64,000 nucleotides of DNA from JAVKDP01 sp040222185 (GTDB lineage Bacteria > Bacteroidota > Rhodothermia > Balneolales > Balneolaceae). Below, in pieces: positions 25,236 through 33,764 of this stretch. A program made the translations under genes and the position numbers. The notes under the pieces were generated by a model. It saw only the letters and a list, made by a program, of their open reading frames with translations. It did not search any database and was not told the origin of the DNA. Within the stretch, counting starts at the first letter, position 1; each line of letters begins with the position of its first letter. The DNA lies in NCBI GenBank assembly GCA_040222185.1, contig JAVKDP010000079.1, positions 97,136-161,135 of the forward strand, written 5' to 3'.

Positions 25236-26225
25236 ATGAAAAACCAGTTACTGATACTCCTGATTTGTTCTTTAGGATTCGTTGCATGTCAAAGTGGGGA
25301 AAAGATGGATGCTGAGCCTGAAAAGAGTTGGAAAATCGTAGTTACATCTGATGGAAGTGAGCCACAAGAAAGGCATGAAGCAGCGTTTGTAGGAATAGGG
25401 GATAAATTTTATTTGTTAGGAGGTAGAGGTATTCTGCCCACAAGTATCTACGACACTAAAACAAATAGCTGGAGTGAAGGGGCTCCTCCTCCCATTGAGC
25501 TACATCATTTTCAGCCTGTAATTTTTGGGGATAAAGTATACATAGTTGGGGCTCTAACCGGAGGCTATCCCGGAGAAACACCTGTACCAAATGTGTATAT
25601 CTACCATCCTGATACAGATAGCTGGGAGAAAGGGCATGAAATTCCGGAAGGTCGAAGACGTGGATCCACGGGAAATGTATTGTACAAGAATCAAATTTAT
25701 GTAGCCTCAGGAATTAAAAACGGCCATATAGGAGATCATAAGAAATGGTTTGATAGATATGATCCGGTAACAGGAGAGTGGGAAGCATTAGCAGATACCC
25801 CAAGAGCAAGGGATCATTTCCAGGCTGTTCTGGCAGGTGATAAGATGGTACTGGTTGCGGGAAGGCTTTCTAATGCTCCTGAAAACGCATTTAGCCTGAC
25901 TATTACCGAAGTAGATGTTTATAACTTTGGAACAGAATCATGGTCTACATTAGAAGTGAAGTTACCAACTGAGAGAGCGGGTAATATGGCGGTTTTTTAT
26001 AAAGAAGAAGTATTGGTTGTGGGTGGTGAATCAAGTTCACAGGTAGTGGCTCACTCTGAGGTTGAAGCGTTAGATTTAGAAGTCGGAACCTGGAGAGCAC
26101 TTCCATCATTACAGAGAGGCCGCCATGGGACAGGCGTATTCGAATTTAACGGTAAGCTTTACACTGCTTCGGGGAGTGGAAACAGGGGAGGAGAGCCTGA
26201 GTTATTTTCTTTGGAGAGGTATTAA
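25236..26225 (+). CDS. kelch-repeat lipoprotein
   Basis: The signal peptide MKNQLLILLICSLGFVAC ends in a lipobox (Cys at residue 18), which is why I start at ATG 25236 and not at the longer frame from 25122. Six kelch-like repeats follow (for example FVGIGDKFYLLGGRG ... YDTKTNSWSEGAPPP; VIFGDKVYIVGALTGG; EEVLVVGGESS), predicting one six-bladed beta-propeller in the periplasm or on the outer membrane. It lacks the copper and Cys-Tyr motifs of galactose oxidase, so a binding role is more likely than catalysis. A strong hairpin closes the gene. Confidence 0.82.
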   Translation: MKNQLLILLICSLGFVACQSGEKMDAEPEKSWKIVVTSDGSEPQERHEAAFVGIGDKFYLLGGRGILPTSIYDTKTNSWSEGAPPPIELHHFQPVIFGDKVYIVGALTGGYPGETPVPNVYIYHPDTDSWEKGHEIPEGRRRGSTGNVLYKNQIYVASGIKNGHIGDHKKWFDRYDPVTGEWEALADTPRARDHFQAVLAGDKMVLVAGRLSNAPENAFSLTITEVDVYNFGTESWSTLEVKLPTERAGNMAVFYKEEVLVVGGESSSQVVAHSEVEALDLEVGTWRALPSLQRGRHGTGVFEFNGKLYTASGSGNRGGEPELFSLERY

Positions 26226-26230
26226 AAAAA

Positions 26231-26256
26231 AGCCTATCAGGTAATATTGATAGGCT
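26231..26256. terminator. bidirectional hairpin terminator
   Basis: AGCCTATCA and TGATAGGCT form a 9-base stem with an 8-base loop; A and T runs flank it on both sides, so it can end both the kelch gene (plus) and the MACPF gene (minus), whose stops lie 5 and 8 bases away. Confidence 0.85.
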
Positions 26257-26264
26257 TTTCGGAA

Positions 26265-27656
26265 TTATACTATTGTTGAGTAGCAGAGATAAATATAATC
26301 CCCACCCGCACCAGCATTACAGTCCTGGTTAATTCGTACAAAACCCTCAGGAGGAAAGACCTGAGAGTAATCAGCTCCGACTACAAAGATATCTTTTATG
26401 GTATTATTGATATCTCCTGCAACCCCTTTTTTATAACATAGATATACAAATTCGCCACCATGTCCTTTATTAAGATCAGTATTGTCTTTTATAAAACCTG
26501 TTGGCACATTATTGTCAAGAATTACATCTAAGCCAACAATAGGAGAAAGTTGATTCGCAATAATTTCTTGGGCTGATGACATTTTGTAACAGAAATAAAT
26601 ATACTTTCCTTTAGCATTTCGGTTTAGGTCAAACTCGTATTTTGTGTACCCTGTTGGTGCTTCAATACTGCTAGTGTCCCCAAAAATTACCATGATATCT
26701 GTCATTGAATCTGAATGAATCGTTACTTCATCAGATATATTTTGAGCAAAAGGTGTGTAAGCATTGATTAAATCTTGCTTTCGGGTTGCATTATCTACGA
26801 GTTCCCAAAGTGGAGTTAGGCCTTTTTCGTTTGTAAAATCAATAAAAGTAGGATTCTCTCCAATGCTTACTGACCACTCTTTAAAACCTCCATCAGTTGT
26901 AATATTAAATCCACCCAGTTCTGCTAGCCCACCAATCGTTTTAACTTCTGCACTTGAATTAGCATTAAACATTGCAATATCCTGCCCGTATTTAACTCTG
27001 TTCTCGTTACTTATTTGAAAGGTTAGACTTTGATAGGATAACTCAGAGATAACCTCGAGTTCATGGCTTGATTTATAAGTAGTTTGATTTGTTGAGGTAT
27101 TAAAAGTTGCTTTTCCTCCAATCAAAATTCCCGTTAAAAAATGAGTTCCATACTTATTAAATAGTTCATCTGGAGGCATGGTTTCCAGATCTTTCTTTAC
27201 TTCTGGTAAAAGCAAAGATTTAGCTTTTTGAGGATCTAGTTTTAGAGACCATTTCTCTATGTCCTGCTGAATCATAGTAAACTCGTTTCTAGCTTTTCTA
27301 AGTTCCTGGCTATTAAAATTGCTTTCTAAAGAACCTGAGAAGAATTTGTATGATCCTTCGAGTTTTGTGTGAATGTTTAAGTTTGATTGAAATGATTCAA
27401 TCGATTCCCCAGAGAATTTTACATACTCAGAGGTCGAAGTTTCCTGAGCACTTACCACATCAGGAATTACAAACTTGTTGTCAAACATCACCTTTTTTGT
27501 TGGAGCATTATTCCAGTCAAACAATTGTGTAGTAATGGAGTTCGGATTCGCGAACTCTCCAAAGACATTATAACCCGCCCCGATGGCTCCTGTTCCAGGT
27601 AAGAATTTCGCGTCTTCAAGAATCTGGTATTTTTGATGTAAAGCTTTAGTAATCAT
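26265..27656 (-). CDS. MACPF pore-forming-type protein with C-terminal MABP domain
   Basis: The first ~300 residues belong to the membrane attack complex/perforin family: the signature YGTHFLTGILIGG (169-181) is complete, and long Ser/Thr/Asn-rich segments before and after it are candidates for the membrane-inserting hairpins. Residues 318-460 hold three internal repeats, each ending in a DLNxxxGGxYIYLCYK-like motif (344-358, 394-409, 445-459), the three faces of a beta-prism of the MABP type, a membrane-binding module also known from ESCRT MVB12 proteins. No signal peptide is visible, so release must be by lysis or a non-classical route. It is monocistronic. A contact toxin or a developmental/defence pore is likely; the target is unknown. 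Confidence 0.82.
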   Translation of the reverse strand: MITKALHQKYQILEDAKFLPGTGAIGAGYNVFGEFANPNSITTQLFDWNNAPTKKVMFDNKFVIPDVVSAQETSTSEYVKFSGESIESFQSNLNIHTKLEGSYKFFSGSLESNFNSQELRKARNEFTMIQQDIEKWSLKLDPQKAKSLLLPEVKKDLETMPPDELFNKYGTHFLTGILIGGKATFNTSTNQTTYKSSHELEVISELSYQSLTFQISNENRVKYGQDIAMFNANSSAEVKTIGGLAELGGFNITTDGGFKEWSVSIGENPTFIDFTNEKGLTPLWELVDNATRKQDLINAYTPFAQNISDEVTIHSDSMTDIMVIFGDTSSIEAPTGYTKYEFDLNRNAKGKYIYFCYKMSSAQEIIANQLSPIVGLDVILDNNVPTGFIKDNTDLNKGHGGEFVYLCYKKGVAGDINNTIKDIFVVGADYSQVFPPEGFVRINQDCNAGAGGDYIYLCYSTIV

Positions 27657-27682
27657 AATCTCCGCATATATTTTAGTTAATA

Positions 27683-27695
27683 GTACAAAGTGTAC
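27683..27695. promoter_or_regulatory. short palindrome upstream of the MACPF gene
   Basis: GTACA-AAG-TGTAC, a perfect repeat with 5-base arms, 26 bases before the start codon. It may be an operator, but short palindromes arise by chance in AT-rich DNA. Confidence 0.2.
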
Positions 27696-27891
27696 CCCTA
27701 CACTAATCTATATGATATGGAACTTCTTAAGGTCATACTTTTGTATGAATTAGACTAACTACTAAATATATATTTTACTGATGTTTAGTAAGGGAGATAA
27801 GGAAAAAGCTGCCTGTAAGCTATTAATAGCATTTAAGCAGAATATTTAATGGAAGAGTAAATCAAAAAGAAATATTAAATGGATTGATTAT

Positions 27892-29037
27892 TTAGAAGCC
27901 ATGTAAATCTATAGTTACAGAATCAATCATAGTTACAGCTTTGCCCATCTTTTTTTGAATGACTTTAAAATGATGCTTTTCTTCTGGAGAGACTAATGAG
28001 ATGGCTTCGCCAGTCGATTCACTTCTGCCGGTTCTTCCAATACGGTGCACATAATCTTTAGGAGAACGAGGTAGTTCATAGTTAATCACATGTGGAAGAT
28101 GTATTACATCAATACCCCTGGAAAGTAAATCGGTGGTAACCAGAACTGGCAGATGACCAATTTTGAACATGTTCAGCGCAACTGTCCTTTGATGCATACT
28201 CTTGTTACTATGAATAGCTCGTGCATCCAGTCCATTTTTCTTTAGCTTATTTGCAACAGCATCCGCTTTTTTTGCAGATGAAGTAAATACGAGAACCTGC
28301 TTCATCTTGTTTTGTTTAATAAGGTAGCGAAGTAATGGCCCTTTTTTTTCTTCACTAACCCAGTAAGCAGTTTGTTCAATAAATGCAGTGTCGTCTTTTT
28401 GGTCTTCTTCAATTTTAATGACAAGAGGATCATTCAGAAGAAATTGATGAATTGACTCAACATCCTCATTTAAAGTAGCTGAGAATAAAAGATTTTGTCG
28501 TTTTTTTGGGAGTAATTCGAAAATACGATTCATTTCTTCTTTGAATCCAAGATTCAGCATTTTATCTGCTTCATCCAGTACAAGCGTTTGAATTTCTGAA
28601 AGATGTACAGCTTTTGAATCAACCAAATCCAGTAACCTTCCGGGCGTTGCAACCAATACATTTACATCTTGCAAGGCAATCATTTGAGGATTGATTGAAA
28701 CTCCACCAAAAACAGCCAGGGTTTTTACTCTTTTGGGTAACCTGGAACCAAACTGCTGAAATACATCTTTTACCTGGGCAGCAAGCTCTCTCGTTGGAAC
28801 CAACACCAACACATTTACGTGTCTGTTCTTGAGTCTGGAGCTGGTTTGTGGATTTGCAAGGATAGGTAATACAAAGCTGGCTGTTTTCCCAGACCCAGTT
28901 CTGGCGATACCGAGTATGTCTTTTCCTTTCAGGACTGCTGGTATCGCTTGTTCCTGGATTGGAGTAGGTTTATCAAATTGATGAAATGACAGAGCTTTTA
29001 ATAAGGACTCGGGTAATCCGAGAAGAGAAAAGGGCAT
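27892..29037 (-). CDS. DEAD-box RNA helicase, RhlE-like
   Basis: A 381-residue ATP-dependent RNA helicase with all core motifs: the Q motif (FDKPTPIQEQAIP), Walker A ARTGSGKT (45-52), PTREL (81-85), DEAD (155-158), SAT, and HRIGRTGR in the second RecA domain. It lacks the basic C-terminal extension common in RhlE and CsdA, ending shortly after the core. Such proteins remodel structured RNA in ribosome assembly or in cold. It is a single gene; its relation to neighbours is not evident. Confidence 0.9.
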   Translation of the reverse strand: MPFSLLGLPESLLKALSFHQFDKPTPIQEQAIPAVLKGKDILGIARTGSGKTASFVLPILANPQTSSRLKNRHVNVLVLVPTRELAAQVKDVFQQFGSRLPKRVKTLAVFGGVSINPQMIALQDVNVLVATPGRLLDLVDSKAVHLSEIQTLVLDEADKMLNLGFKEEMNRIFELLPKKRQNLLFSATLNEDVESIHQFLLNDPLVIKIEEDQKDDTAFIEQTAYWVSEEKKGPLLRYLIKQNKMKQVLVFTSSAKKADAVANKLKKNGLDARAIHSNKSMHQRTVALNMFKIGHLPVLVTTDLLSRGIDVIHLPHVINYELPRSPKDYVHRIGRTGRSESTGEAISLVSPEEKHHFKVIQKKMGKAVTMIDSVTIDLHGF

Positions 29038-29106
29038 AGGTAAATTGAAATGTATATTCTAAAAATAGTTAAAGAACATACTAACATTTTAGTCCAGAGT
29101 TTTGGC

Positions 29107-29781
29107 TTAAAACGCCCATCCGAATTTTAGGAATTCGAAATTCACGATAATCTCATTGTCATTATCAATATCCAATAAGTTACTTGCGAACTTTTCATTT
29201 TCACCAATCAGGTATCTCCCTACACTAAAACTGGTGCCCCAATATAATCCACGGTAAGAGAATTTTCTCCAGCCAAGCCCAAAACCAATACCGAGCTTAT
29301 GCTCTGAGTCTCTTTCATTAGATGTAATCTCGTCATCAAAGAAAACCACATCACCAAGTACACCTTCCAGGTAAGCATAACGAGCAAAGGTGCTTATATA
29401 GAATCCATTCTGAGTATTCCCCATGAAATAGCGGTAATGAGCATCCAATGTAAACTCAGACAAATAATCTGAATCATCCGGAATTTGGAGAAAAACAGGG
29501 AATGCAATCTCAGCACCCCGATCTACATCAAATAATGAGAACCCACCACTAAAGGTGAATGAATCAGTAATAAACAAAAGCCTGACCGGGTTCACTTCAA
29601 TCCCGTAGTTCTTACCAAACAATGGGTTGTTTTTATTCTCATCATATATCTTTTGTTGAAGAGCGTAGATGGAGTCAACTTTTGCAGAAGTTGATTCATC
29701 ATCTACTTGCGCATGCACGGAAATGGAAAGTGATACAAAGAGAAGGAGTAATAAAAACTTCGACAAGTATTGAGAACTCAT
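29107..29781 (-). CDS. predicted outer-membrane beta-barrel protein
   Basis: A 224-residue exported protein: the signal peptide ends SVHAQ, a short helical linker follows, and the rest alternates hydrophobic and polar residues in strands (FTLDAHYRYFMG, NGFYISTFARYAYLEG, HKLGIGFGLGWRKF) with a terminal Phe, as expected for an 8-strand barrel of the outer membrane. Acidic loops (DDSDYL, DIDNDNE) separate the strands. I do not recognise a specific family. No operon partner is evident. Confidence 0.6.
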   Translation of the reverse strand: MSSQYLSKFLLLLLFVSLSISVHAQVDDESTSAKVDSIYALQQKIYDENKNNPLFGKNYGIEVNPVRLLFITDSFTFSGGFSLFDVDRGAEIAFPVFLQIPDDSDYLSEFTLDAHYRYFMGNTQNGFYISTFARYAYLEGVLGDVVFFDDEITSNERDSEHKLGIGFGLGWRKFSYRGLYWGTSFSVGRYLIGENEKFASNLLDIDNDNEIIVNFEFLKFGWAF

Positions 29782-29870
29782 AAATAACTATTTAGTTAAG
29801 AGATTAAAGTATCTGGAATACACAAAATCCGAGCACATAACAGATTAGCGATAAACTTATTTTCTACCAG

Positions 29871-32800
29871 TTAAACTTTTAAAGCGTCCTCAACAAGAGT
29901 TGCTTGTTCTTTATCATGAATTTTCTTCTGTCCTGTTGCAGGAGAAGCAGCGGCTTGACGCCCAACATAGCTGAGTTTTTGCCCCTTAGCCAATACCTCC
30001 ATAAAGCGTGACGCTACAAACGACCAGGCCCCCATATTTTTAGGTTCCTCCTGACACCAAATAACCTCTTTAACACCAGAAAGAGATTTTAAGTATTCTT
30101 TGATATCATTGTCAGGAAATGGGTAAAACTGCTCAAGTCGGGCAATAGCTACATCTTCGATGTTATTTTCGGTTCTGTAGTTCAATAAATCATAATAGAC
30201 TTTCCCGGAGCACACGACCAAACGTTTTAGCTTCTTTGCATCTGTAAGCTCCAGGTCCTGAATAAATGGATAGAATTTACCATTTGCCAATTCATCAGTG
30301 CTGGATGTAGCCATTGGATGACGTAACAGACTTTTCGGAGTCATAAGAATAGTAGGCTTCTTAGTCTCCTGTAGTGCTTGCTTACGAAGCATGTGGTAGT
30401 ATTGGGCAGGTGTTGTAAGATTCATAACCTGCATATTATCTTCCGCACAAAGTTGTAAGAACCTTTCCAGGCGCGCTGATGAATGCTCCGGTCCCTGGCC
30501 TTCATAGCCATGAGGTAAGTTCATTACTAATGAGGTTGTTTGACCCCATTTTGCTTCACTTGAAGAGATAAATTGATCGATGATAATCTGGGCACCGTTT
30601 GCGAAATCACCAAATTGAGCTTCCCATACCACAAGGGCGTCTTTCTTTTTGGCACTGTAACCAAACTCGAACCCAAGAGCAGCATATTCACTCAATAAAC
30701 TATTGTGAATGTGAAATTTAGCCTGGTCCTCTGAAAGGTGATTTAATGGAGTGAATATTTGGTCGGTTTCTGTTCCATGAAGCACAGCGTGACGATGTGA
30801 AAAAGTACCACGTTCTACATCCTGTCCTGTAAAGCGAACAGTTCTTCCGGATTTCAACAAAGAACCAAAAGCCAATGCTTCTGCAAAGCCCCAATCTATT
30901 TTCTTTTCGTTACTTTCAACAGTCTTTGCACGTTTAGCCAGTAGACGGAGTAACTTAGGGTTGGCATCAAAATCAATTGGGACGGTGTTAATTTTAACCG
31001 CTATATCATTAAGCTCTTCCACAGGGTAGGTTGTATCTGCAAAAGTAGGACGTTCTTTTTGATCGCTTTCAGTCCGGTCAATGAAGTCCTCGGTTATTTC
31101 CAGACTTGGGCTCTTCTTCGCGTCTTCGAAAGCCGCCATTAGAAGGGCGTCGAAATCATCAAAAATTTCCTGTGTTTCTTCAGAAGTAAGCTCATTATTT
31201 TTTACAAGATACTCTGTGTATAAATCACGAACGGTTTTGTGATCATTTATTTCCTTGTACATGCCAGGCTGTGTAAATGCTGGTTCATCACCTTCGTTAT
31301 GGCCATGTTTACGGTAACCGATCAAATCAATAATAACATCTTTTCCGAATTTCTGACGATACTCTAAGGCCATTTGGATGGCATGAACTGCTGCTTCTGG
31401 TTTATCTCCATTAATATGGAAGATCGGAGCTAACACCAGCTTTGCTAAATCAGATGCATATTCAGTAGAACTGCCATCTTTCGGGAGAGTAGTAAATCCA
31501 ATCTGGTTATTGATGATGATATGAACTGTACCACCGGTAGTGTATCCTTCAAGTTGAGACATATTCAATGTCTCAGCAACAACACCCTGACCTGCAAAGG
31601 CTGCATCGCCATGCATAAGTACAGGCAGAATTTTCTTGCCAGCTTTATCAGATTCATGATGATCCTGAATTGCTCGAGCAGCACCTTCAACAACAGGATT
31701 AACTGCTTCAAGGTGGCTTGGGTTTGGCATTAACTCAAGTTCAACTTCAGCACCTTTCAAAGTTTTATGGACTCCTTTAGCACCAAGGTGATACTTCACA
31801 TCACCTGAACCCTGGATGGTATCCGGATCAACGTTTCCTTCAAACTCTGCAAATACCCTGTGGTAAGGTTTGTTCATAATATTCACAAGAATATTAAGTC
31901 GCCCCCTATGAGCCATTCCAAGGAATGCTTTTTCAATATCAAATTCACCACATTTTTCCAGCAGAAAGTGAATCATTGGGATAAGCGTATCATTTCCTTC
32001 TAGCGAGAAACGCTTATGGCCGATATATTTTTTGTGAAGGAACTCTTCAAAAGCCATAGCCTGGTTAAGCTTGTGAAGGATCTCTTTTTTATCATCTTTT
32101 GTGAGATCAGCTTCATTACCGGTAGATTCCATGCGTTCACGTAGCCACTTTCTCTCCTGAAGATCCAGCACATGCATGTAATCTGCTCCTATATGAGAAC
32201 AGTAGGTGTCTCTTAGAAGCTTGATAATTTCTCGTAGTGTAGCTTTTTCTTTTCCGCCTAACCCACCGCAGTAGAATTGACGATCAAGATCCCATAGCGA
32301 AAGACCATAGTATTCAAGGTCTAGTTCAGGGTTATGTCCTGGTTCTTTTTCAAGCGGGTCAAGATCAGCTAAAACATGCCCTCGCATACGATACATGGTA
32401 ATTAATCTCCATACACCAATAGCTCTGCGATCTTGTTCGAGCGTGTTAGATTTTCCGGCAAAAGGTCCTGAATATGTATCCTCACCAAATGGGATGGGGT
32501 CATACGGTATTTCCAGGTCCGCAAAAATATTTTCGTAGAAATCGGATTTTCCTGTAAGTAACTGGTTTACTTTTTGAAGGAATGATCCTGACTCTGCACC
32601 TTGAATAATCCTGTGATCATATGTACAGGTCATCGTCATTACTTTGCTGATACCCAATTGATTCAATACATCCTTCGACATGGCCTGGTATTCAGCAGGA
32701 TAGTCGATTGCACCAGTAGCTATTATTGATCCCTGACCGTCCATGAGCCTTGGAACAGAAGAAACAGTACCAATTGTACCTGGATTTGTAATACTAATTG

Positions 32801-33512
32801 TTGTTCCCTGGTAATCAGGTATCTCTAGTTTTCCAGTTCTTGCTTTTTCAACAAGCTCAGCAAAGGCATAAAGGAACTCTTTAAAGTTCATTTTATCTAC
32901 GCCTTTGATATTTGGCACTACCAGATTTCTGGAACCGTCTTTATTAGGCAAATCCACAGCAATACCCAGGTTCACTTGCTCAGGTACAACTCTAAAGTGA
33001 TGAGTTCCATCGAAATGGTACGTATGATTTATAGTAGGGAACTCTTTTATGGCTTGTATTACAGCCCAGGCTATAAAATGAGTAAACGATGCTTTAGGCT
33101 CATTCCTCTTAATCAAATGCCTGTTGATGATAGTTCGGTCTTCAATCATCATTTTTACAGGAAGAACACGTAATGAAGTAGCAGTCGGAACCTGTAAACT
33201 CAGGTCCATATTCTCGACAATTTTTGTTGCTACACCTTTAATCTTTAGCAGATCAGCATTTTTTGGGGCTTCTTTTTCCTTTTTCTCTTTTTGCTGGACA
33301 GGAGCTTCCTTAATAGCTGTTCCATTTGATGTTGGTGCAACTACTTCCTGGGTAGCAGGTGCAGGAGTAGAAACTTCCGTTACAACACCATTCAGTTCAT
33401 CAAAGTATTTTTTCCAATGTGCAGGAACAGATGAAGGTGAAGATTTATACTGTTCGTAGAGTTCTTCTACTAGGGCGGAATTTGGGCCAAATATGGCTTC
33501 AAGTGATTTCAA
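29871..33512 (-). CDS. kgd: fused 2-oxoglutarate dehydrogenase (E2 catalytic domain + E1)
   Basis: A 1213-residue enzyme of the Kgd/multifunctional 2-oxoglutarate type. Residues 1-43 are the E1 N-terminal helix (IFGPNSALVEELYEQYK); 44-90 a Pro/Ala/Lys linker; about 95-330 a succinyltransferase (E2) catalytic domain with the active-site YDHRIIQG, H300; about 350-1205 the thiamine-diphosphate E1 part (GMAHRGRLNIL, LMHGDAAFAGQGVV). There is no lipoyl domain, so lipoyl transfer must use another subunit, as in Mycobacterium. It decarboxylates 2-oxoglutarate to succinyl-CoA in the TCA cycle, or to succinate semialdehyde without the partners. Single gene, divergent from the oligopeptidase gene. Confidence 0.93.
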   Translation of the reverse strand: MKSLEAIFGPNSALVEELYEQYKSSPSSVPAHWKKYFDELNGVVTEVSTPAPATQEVVAPTSNGTAIKEAPVQQKEKKEKEAPKNADLLKIKGVATKIVENMDLSLQVPTATSLRVLPVKMMIEDRTIINRHLIKRNEPKASFTHFIAWAVIQAIKEFPTINHTYHFDGTHHFRVVPEQVNLGIAVDLPNKDGSRNLVVPNIKGVDKMNFKEFLYAFAELVEKARTGKLEIPDYQGTTISITNPGTIGTVSSVPRLMDGQGSIIATGAIDYPAEYQAMSKDVLNQLGISKVMTMTCTYDHRIIQGAESGSFLQKVNQLLTGKSDFYENIFADLEIPYDPIPFGEDTYSGPFAGKSNTLEQDRRAIGVWRLITMYRMRGHVLADLDPLEKEPGHNPELDLEYYGLSLWDLDRQFYCGGLGGKEKATLREIIKLLRDTYCSHIGADYMHVLDLQERKWLRERMESTGNEADLTKDDKKEILHKLNQAMAFEEFLHKKYIGHKRFSLEGNDTLIPMIHFLLEKCGEFDIEKAFLGMAHRGRLNILVNIMNKPYHRVFAEFEGNVDPDTIQGSGDVKYHLGAKGVHKTLKGAEVELELMPNPSHLEAVNPVVEGAARAIQDHHESDKAGKKILPVLMHGDAAFAGQGVVAETLNMSQLEGYTTGGTVHIIINNQIGFTTLPKDGSSTEYASDLAKLVLAPIFHINGDKPEAAVHAIQMALEYRQKFGKDVIIDLIGYRKHGHNEGDEPAFTQPGMYKEINDHKTVRDLYTEYLVKNNELTSEETQEIFDDFDALLMAAFEDAKKSPSLEITEDFIDRTESDQKERPTFADTTYPVEELNDIAVKINTVPIDFDANPKLLRLLAKRAKTVESNEKKIDWGFAEALAFGSLLKSGRTVRFTGQDVERGTFSHRHAVLHGTETDQIFTPLNHLSEDQAKFHIHNSLLSEYAALGFEFGYSAKKKDALVVWEAQFGDFANGAQIIIDQFISSSEAKWGQTTSLVMNLPHGYEGQGPEHSSARLERFLQLCAEDNMQVMNLTTPAQYYHMLRKQALQETKKPTILMTPKSLLRHPMATSSTDELANGKFYPFIQDLELTDAKKLKRLVVCSGKVYYDLLNYRTENNIEDVAIARLEQFYPFPDNDIKEYLKSLSGVKEVIWCQEEPKNMGAWSFVASRFMEVLAKGQKLSYVGRQAAASPATGQKKIHDKEQATLVEDALKV

Positions 33513-33764
33513 AGGATGTAACCTCGTTCGGAATTATATTCTGCTTTGCAGATAAGTAATGCCTTTAACTTTAAAATGGTTCGTTTTGTGTTAAACAAGT
33601 TCAAAAAAGCGCTTCAAAATTACGGATAAGAAATCTAAAAAACGATAATCTTTAGAGATATTAATGATTAGCCTGAATAATAGAAATTTGTAAAACTCTC
33701 TGCTTTAAATCGCTTCCTACATACCCTATATTCCAAGTCAAAAATTAAGGAATTAAAAAGCAGT

